Source: Anarhynchus alexandrinus
Taxonomy: Eukaryota; Chordata; Aves; Charadriiformes; Charadriidae
Reading direction: 5' to 3'
NCBI GenBank assembly: GCA_008711295.1
Contig: VUYV01000074.1
Span: 1,020,746-1,084,745 of the forward strand
Length of the DNA: 64,000 bases
Shown one piece after another: positions 56,978 through 64,000 of this stretch (within the stretch, counting starts at the first letter, position 1; each line of letters opens with the position of its first letter). The position numbers and the translations under genes are program-made. The notes below the pieces were generated by a model. The model saw nothing but the letters and a program-made list of their open reading frames with translations, searched no databases and was not told the origin of the DNA.

Positions 56978-59900
56978 GTATTTCTTTTAAGATGCTCTTA
57001 ATTGGTTAATTTTAGTCACAGTTTGAACAAAACTGATATGTTAATAGCAAAGTGAAGTTTTAAGTCTTAGAAAGTTACAGACAAGGTACGGACATGTAAA
57101 GATCAACCTGATTCCTACATTCAGGTCACCTTCTTATGTGGAATATGTCATCTTCATGTGAAACTTAATGTCCTTAAGAATCAAATAAACTTGGGGACAG
57201 GGTTTCTGACTTGTTATTAAAGTCAGAGAATATCAATAATTGAAAAGATGCTTCTCCATTGCTGATAAGTCCATATGTGTTACTTTTTAAAATTCTGATG
57301 CACCGGCATTGCCTAATTTGATCACGAAGTGGGTAATATGGTGCATGTGTATGTATGCATGTAATAAGGAAAGGGCATACACTCCCCATCTTCCAACACC
57401 TCCTTAAAACTGTTTGGTTGCCACTTGTTTTTAGAGACAGATGCTCCTCCCTAGGTGGTCTCAGTCCCTGCCTGTACCCTGGCAGTAATTCCTCTAATGG
57501 CTTGCAGATGATCTCTAATTTAGATCTATGCCTGAGACAGCATGCACAAATCACGGAGTGCAGTGCAGACTCAAACAGGTAGCGATGCTGTAACAGGGAG
57601 AGGAAAGCCAGTATCTAAAGAAATACAAGGAGAAGCAAGTGACTAGTGTGATCAATTGGATGTAATTCTGGTGGTCTACCACCTCATTTGTATCATCGTG
57701 GGTGTGTTGGAGCAGAGTCCAGTTCTTGGACAAAGATTTTTCCACAAATGATTGACTTTCCTCTGTCATACACCTGACCCTGCTTGGATACCCCCTGCTG
57801 TCTCCAGAGGTCAGTGCTGTGAGGAGTCCCTGGACGCAGCTGCAGCCCACTGGCACTTCATGGCTGTTGACTAATTTCTGGCTCCAACTCCTCTCCTGGA
57901 GCACATGGATGTAGCAGGTTTAATCGGTTGGTTTCCTTTTGCAAAGGAAGGGTTAGCTGGAGGCATAGAGCCCCAGAGAGGTGCAGAGTGTGGCTGTTCA
58001 GTTAACAACGTACAAATGTTGGGGTTGGATGTGATGCAACATAAAATACAAAGTTTTCTTTCTTTTCCTGCAGTGTTGCTGCAGCCTGTGCTTTGAGAAG
58101 AAAATCACTTCCCCCTGGGTAAATAAAATTTGCTGCTGAAAGCCTCATTCTCAGAAAAACAATGTTGGCTTTCTGCTTCTAGCTATAATTATATGCACAG
58201 GGATGATGTTCCCAGCACAAAACTAGTCATTGGGCCAGTGAATAGCAGGTGCAGCGCCTGTTTGAGATGTATGGAGTTTCATCTGTTCTTTTCTGGCACC
58301 TTTTCCACTTACAGCTAGCAAAAACTCATGGTAACATATATACTTTGTGGTTCGGGTGGACCCCAGTGATCATACTGAACGGATATCATGCAGTGAAGGA
58401 TGGTATGACTACGCACCCTGAAGATGTTTCTGGGCGGATGGTATCACCTTTCTTCAGAGCAATGGCCAAAGGAAAAGGTGAGGTTTTTCTGCCATAAATA
58501 GTGCACAGGAATGTTGACTTGGCAAACTATTCTGTCTTTTTGACCCTCTACCCTCCTGTTCAGAGTGCTCTTCCATCAGTTACTGTCCAAGTTCTCCATT
58601 AGCTCTTGAGAATAACTTACTATTTGCTGTGATGCCTTTTGTCCCAAGCTTTCCCAAGCCTGGGAAACACTACAAATCAGGTTGTTTCTAGGTGACCTTT
58701 TTGCTGTGTTAAAGGTGTATGTGATCCCAGCACAGAACTCAGCAATCTTCCCTCCTCACAATTCGCTTCATGTGATTTTACTGTACATTACATGAATGCA
58801 AAGCTTGTTTATATATTTGGTAACCGTACATATTATGGTTGCCAAAAACCATCCATCATGAATAAGGGACCTATAACACCCCCCTTCAAAAGTCTCATTG
58901 CTGTGTTTGCAGCCACTCTAAACATTCGGTGGATAACTTTTGATTCTGAGAGTGCCTCCGACACACAAAAATCCACTTCTCCTTAGTGTATTTCAGCAGT
59001 TTGCAGTCTTTTCTTTCTTGTCCCTTGCATTTGCTATACCAAATCAAACACAGATTGTTTAAAGCTATGTAAAGCATCGTCATCACAGTAGCAGTTCCAG
59101 GCTCTTCAGGAAACCACTAGTGCAATTTAACAATCAGTGGAGCGGTCTCCCATCCAGAGGAGAAACTGGGCCCAAATGTCACTTGTCCTTCACCTTCATC
59201 ACATCAGCCTACAGGCATCACGTTAGCTGATCTATATGTCCACAACCATACCCTAACCCTGGACACCACTCTGTAGAAATTTATCCAGTTATTCCTGTCT
59301 TGAGCATGATCACTTGAATATGGCTAAAGCAGAACTTCTAAAAAGGCATCTTAAGGTATTTTTTTTAAGATGTCAAGAAATGGAGCAGTCAGCAAATCCT
59401 TAGATTGCTCTTTTCAAAGATTAACTACAATCAGTATAAAGAACGTGGTCTAATTATAGTTTGGGTGTGTTTGGCTATGATTTCTGGTTACTGATAATTT
59501 TACCTAAAGATACTTGTATCACAGTGTATTCCCTGATTTACTCCATGTATATTGTAACATATTTTTAAATTAATTGTTCATGTCTATGGCAAATATTAAT
59601 ATGCCAGGGAATACCCTCAGGTATTATACTGGCAAGTGGTCGCTCCTGGAAGCAGCAGAGACGCTTTGGTATAATGACTCTACGCAGTCTGGGAATGGGG
59701 AAAAAAGGCCTGGAGTATCGAGTGCAAGAGGAGGCCGCTCACCTGGTGGAGTTCTTTGTGAACCAAAAAGGTATCTATCTGCTAAGAAATCAGACACTTT
59801 TCAGTCCTGAATCCATATCTTCAGTATGCAAACTTACCTACTCCTTCCTAGGGTCAGGGTAGGTCCAGGGTGATGTATCCAAACTTACCAAAGCCCAAAG

Positions 59901-62900
59901 GGCAGATGGAGCGTAGTATCACAACTGGGAACTTCTTTCTTAAAAAGCTGTTCATAAACCTAACGAAGTTGGGAACTTCTGAAATCCTACCTCCATGGAC
60001 TTATCATTTGTCTGTGATATGATTGTATAATGATACAATGTCACTGAACTGCACAGCCAAGCCATTCTTAGACTGCCTACAATAGGAAACTAAAGAGTAT
60101 TACAGGGCTTAGTCATTTCTCTAAGTCTCTAAATTTCAATGACATTAGGTGCCATGAGGTAAACTGGATATTTTAGTGTCTGTCTGGCTAAGCAACTATT
60201 GGCAAGAGAATCAAAGAAAGTGGGAGGTGGGAGGGAACTTCAGTGGATTATCAGGTTCATCCTACAGTCCAAGCCAGGATAATTTCTATCCAAATCATTT
60301 TTGATGGATGTGTCTCATAATTTCCAAAAAAATCATGAGACAGAGATTTGATGATCTACTGTTCACAGCTGAGACTGTAGTAATTTTATTATGTATACTT
60401 TGAAGTTCCTATCCATCTATTCTGCTTCTTAAACCTTCCCAAGTTCCTTCTTTCGTCCTAAGTAGTTTTTCACATTTTTGAGCATGTCTGTCACTGTCTT
60501 CTCTTAGTTCATCTCCAGTGACTTTTCTTCCTTCTCACATTCTGGCTTGTCTTCCACACAACTGAGGACAGCAGATTTGATATGATAACCTCTAATGGAT
60601 CTTAGTTGTACAATGTTATTTCACAGAGAGGGCTATGAGATTATTTTAGAGTTATGAGGAAACAGTTTAACAGTGTCTTTTGCTCTAAGACTGTTTTATT
60701 TTCATGAATACGTACTAATGCCACATCTCTATCCCCATTCATGCCCTAGCATGAAAAAAGATGATAAAGGGAACATTTTATGTAATCTCTAATAACATCT
60801 TGTCCTATCTGTATAAGGAACACCTGAAGAAAACATTGAGAGTGAATATCAGTTACTGTGTTTGCAGGAAGACCTGTGGATCCTTCTTTCCCTCTTTTCC
60901 ATTCTATTTCAAATGTAATTTGTGCTCTGGTTTTTGGATATCACTTTTCTGATGAGGACAAAACCTTCCATGAACTGATCAGCGCCACAGAGAATCTATT
61001 CAGATTTGCAGGCAGCTTTATTCATCGGGTGAGTAAATACTATGGTATTTTTTTCTGAAACAGGTAGAAAATGAGTCTTCACTAAATACAGAGCAACTGG
61101 CAAATGTAACTGGGAGCTAAGAGGTGTCCTTGGGGACCTTATTACTGCCTCCTTCGTCTTTAGGCCATTTTTAAGAACTCTCTTGTTTCTTTGCAAGTTT
61201 AGGGGATATCTCCCTGTTGACTCCCGGCTTTTTAAGTCTTTCAGCATTTTTGAGACTGTTAACAGAGACGTTTAAACTTAATTTGAGACTAGAGTTTGTA
61301 ATAAATTTGAACTCTGCAGTGCTGCTCCTCCCACCATGATTTACTTCTCTCTCGTCCAAAGATGGGTATCGAGTCCACTGCTCTGCTTTTTACTGCTTAC
61401 TTGTATGCTGACAATTTTCTTTTTTTTTTCCCCCTTGCAAATAATAAAATATTCATTATGCATCTTTCCATTACTTCATTATAGCTCGCAATTCACACAT
61501 TACAAAAACAATACATACATTCTCTGACAGCCTCACAATTCAAGTTCTGTCAGAGACATTTTTGACTCCCACAACGTACCATAAAGCCCAGCGTTGCACT
61601 TGAAGTGTCTTGAAGTGCACTTGAAGTTTTCCCCATGAATTAGGCTTTGTGGTTTAGACCCTTAAAGAGGGACAAGCTGGGTGTAATGGGGACTGTGGAT
61701 GGCATAGCAAATTCCATTGACATTTGAGGTTTATATGAAAAGGCAAACTAAAATGCTGTTGTGGTAGTATACCTTTTCAAGAAATCTATCATATGAGGGT
61801 AGTACTATACAACTTTCCCATAGTAGAAAATAGAAAAATAGATGAAATTTGTGGATGATCAAAGCCAGGAGACCTTAACAATACAAAAGAAGTTCAGGAT
61901 ATCCTGCTGCAAGAGTTTGTAAGCACTGTGGATTTGGGTTATAAGAATGGAACAAACTGTAATAGTACAAAATTAAATTATGAAACATATTAGGAATTAA
62001 TGAGATTAATATCTGCTATGAGCTTAGAACATTTAAGTGCAAAGGTTAAGAGGAAAGGGACTGGTGTAAACTAGAAGATAACAGGGTCAAAATGGCAAAC
62101 AGAATCTTAAAGTTTTGATAGCACTATTCTCCCTTTAGATTCAGAGAAGTGTTAAAGTAGGTTCTGGTGTGTAATAATCTCTGGAACCTATTCTAGGGTC
62201 TTGGACACCTTATGTTGTGAGTCTGAAAGCAAATGTAGACAAGTGTTAATGGGATGACCTACAAACTATCACTTAAAATTAGACAGACTTCATTTGTTAG
62301 GTCTGAAAGAACAAAGAGAAGACAGAAATGCTCTTTGCTTGGCAGGGTAGAATGGCAGATGCTGCAAAGAGAGAGCTGTCCAAGCTAGAGGACAATACTT
62401 TGAGTTGACAAACGTGTGTAAAAATACACTCAGCAGACTGAAGATGTAATATTTCTAACCATCGGAACAATTATTGGTCCTGTAGCAGTCACGAGAACTC
62501 TACGGGGAAAACTAAATTAGCTCTCAGAGTGATACCCAGTCTACACTTTCCTTCTGCGAGCTCCACAAATTCCACCAGTTACTTGAGGCTGCAGACTTGT
62601 TAATCTTAGTAGCCACACAATATCCGGAAAGGATGTCCTTACATTTTGAGTGTGTGGGAGCTAGAGTCTACAACTGTGCCGGTGTAATACCTTCTAGTGC
62701 TGTGCTCTGCTAATGCCAGCAAGTTTACTTGACTAATGCAGAGTGTTGCCAGTACTGCCTTGACCCCCAGAAGTGTGTCAAAATTACTAGTAAAGTTTTC
62801 CCACATGATGGCAAAAAATCTACTCAAAGGAATGCTAATTTGTTTGTTCCACTATCAACATTTCCAGACAGGACAATTCAGCCTTTTGGTGTTTCTAAAA

Positions 62901-63132
62901 GCAGCTTTGTTACTGACAGATAATTCACACTACTTCTGGTATGTCACTTCCACAGCTGTACGAAATCTTACCCTGGCTGATGTGCCGTCTCCCTGGTCCT
63001 CATCAGAAGGCGTTATCTTGCTATGATGTTCTGAGCTCTTTTGCAAGGAAGGAGATCAGAAGACACGTGGAGAGAGGGATACCAGATGAACCACAGGATT
63101 TCATTGACTTTTACCTGGCTGAGATGGAGAAA
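56810..63132 (+). CDS. CYP2J: CYP2J-like cytochrome P450, gene C (exons 1-5; rest beyond window)
   Basis: Exons: 56810-56977, 58315-58477, 59621-59770, 60868-61028 and 62956-63132, all open with GT-AG borders. Exons 6-9 (I-helix to haem loop) must lie to the right of 64000, so function cannot be judged fully. Exon 1 is one codon shorter than in A and B (168 bases). Seen: anchor residues 3-21, PPGP 31-34, helix [15 protein letters not shown] in exon 4, and [20 protein letters not shown] and DFIDFYL in exon 5. It is most similar to gene B, sharing LAKTHGN / [26 protein letters not shown] and sequence inside introns 1, 2, 4 and 5. It is probably a recent tandem duplicate of gene B and an ER monooxygenase of the same type. 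Confidence 0.94.
58315..58477 (+). CDS. Gene C exon 2
   Basis: 163 bases, acceptor CTTACAG, donor AAAG/GTGAG. Starts [17 protein letters not shown]. Confidence 0.96.
59621..59770 (+). CDS. Gene C exon 3: helix C
   Basis: 150 bases, acceptor CCCTCAG, donor AAAG/GTATCT. Contains [10 protein letters not shown] and [11 protein letters not shown]. Confidence 0.96.
60225..60400 (-). mobile_element. Possible ancient CR1-type 3' fragment in gene C intron 3
   Basis: The + strand GGGAGGGAACTTCAGTGGAT, TCATCCTACAGTCCAAGCC and a later TAATTTCC step loosely follow the reverse complement of an old CR1 3' end. Weak, by-eye similarity only. Confidence 0.3.
60868..61028 (+). CDS. Gene C exon 4
   Basis: 161 bases, acceptor GTTTGCAG, donor CGG/GTGAGT. 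Contains [20 protein letters not shown] and AGSFIHR. Confidence 0.96.
62956..63132 (+). CDS. Gene C exon 5: F-G region
   Basis: 59 codons, acceptor TTCCACAG, donor AAA/GTAAGT. Contains [18 protein letters not shown] and [13 protein letters not shown]. Confidence 0.96.
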
Positions 63133-64000
63133 GTAAGTGTTTGTTCTGCCTGATCACATATTTATGGAGTATAAGGCCAAACAGACCATTAAATCTGGCC
63201 CCTTCTACCATAGTTTCTTACATTTCATAGGATTCTAAATGTGAATACATTAGCTTGGGACTTACAAACTCGTGGCTCCCAGAAAGGCATCCAGTTTTAT
63301 GTTTTGGTTACCTAAATGAATTACCTCAAAGTATGTTAGGCTGTGAACTCATGAGCTATCATCTGCTTTCCATAAATATCCATGTGTGCACTTCAATCCT
63401 GTAGTAAATATGAGGCAGGTTTCTGCCTGTAGGTTATGTAACTTTGGTAGACCACCTCATCTTCTACAGCAGGGTACCTCATGTTTACAACAGGATTAAA
63501 TATGCATGCATAGATAATTACCATGAAACAGCTGACATTCTTCTTTGGGTTTCAGCATGTGTCCTAACACTGGCTGTCCTACACAGCTGTGTGGTTCCTC
63601 CCTGGGGAGGGAACCATTTGTGGAGGATCTTCCCTTTACTGGAAACTCTCTTTAGGTCCTAGTCTGAGGAGATTCTCCACGCTTAAAAGGATTCCCAGGT
63701 TATCCTGAAATCCCTTAGTATCATTCCTGCAGCATCAAAGAGAGAGTAGTCCTTCCACCTCCAGCCCAGTCCCTTTCAGCAGTTGCACCTCAGCAATCCC
63801 AGCCTACTTAATTTTTTGACCAACCTTGGAATGGGTATTTTATGCATCACACCTGTCAGCTTTATTGGCAGATGGACCCTGTCATCAGTAGGTCCTGAAT
63901 GGGATGCATTTGGAGGTCCCAAGCCTGTGTTGCCTCTAATGTCCCTGCAGTTTGGGACATGGTTGGCTTGGCACCTACATTCATATTGGAGAGCCTAGGA
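63133..64000 (+). other. Gene C intron 5, continuing past the window
   Basis: The first about 110 bases resemble the start of gene B intron 5 (CCATTAAAT, CCCTTCTA, CATAG, AATGTGAAT in the same order). No exon 6 was found before 64000, consistent with gene B intron 5 being 2.4 kb long. Confidence 0.8.

Overview
The window is nuclear DNA from a bird. It has GT-AG split genes with introns of 0.35-2.5 kb, long non-coding stretches, CR1 LINE copies ending in the ATTCTRTG-type tail seen in avian genomes, and a class II (betaretrovirus-like) endogenous retrovirus. The main content is a head-to-tail cluster of cytochrome P450 family 2 genes of the CYP2J type, all on the + strand. There are two whole genes and the first five exons of a third.

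Layout. 1-134 is the 3' end of a CR1 element. 136-4585 is a degraded endogenous retrovirus on the - strand: LTR 4266-4585, primer-binding site 4246-4263 matching initiator tRNA-Met, then gag, pro (with dUTPase) and part of pol, cut off on the left by the CR1. 4586-6060 is non-coding apart from one exon-like block on the - strand (4631-4771). 6214-16375 is CYP2J gene A (nine exons, with a frameshift in exon 5). 16380-24640 is intergenic and holds a CR1 that contains a 684-base run of N. 24798-39169 is CYP2J gene B (nine exons, intact, 490 codons). 39170-56640 is a long intergenic stretch with an ancient LINE fragment at 43780-44400. 56810-63132 holds exons 1-5 of CYP2J gene C, which runs off the right edge.

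The exon lengths are nearly constant between paralogues (171/168, 163, 150, 161, 177, 142, 188, 142, 179 bases) and all intron phases agree, so the gene models support each other. Genes B and C also share sequence inside their introns and look like the younger duplicate pair; gene A is more distant. All three carry TGATAA followed by a purine-rich AGGGA block about 145-153 bases before the start codon, suggesting a shared proximal control element. The enzymes are predicted ER-anchored haem-thiolate monooxygenases. Family members oxidise polyunsaturated fatty acids, and in birds one member (CYP2J19) is the carotenoid ketolase behind red coloration; I cannot tell from the sequence alone which gene here, if any, is CYP2J19.

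No tRNA, rRNA, CRISPR, operon or prokaryotic feature is present. No wholly new system was found. The most interesting items are the gene A frameshift with an in-frame internal acceptor, the shared promoter block, the initiator-Met primer site and preserved three-frame layout of the retrovirus, and a perfect 134-base inverted CR1 pair flanking gene A.
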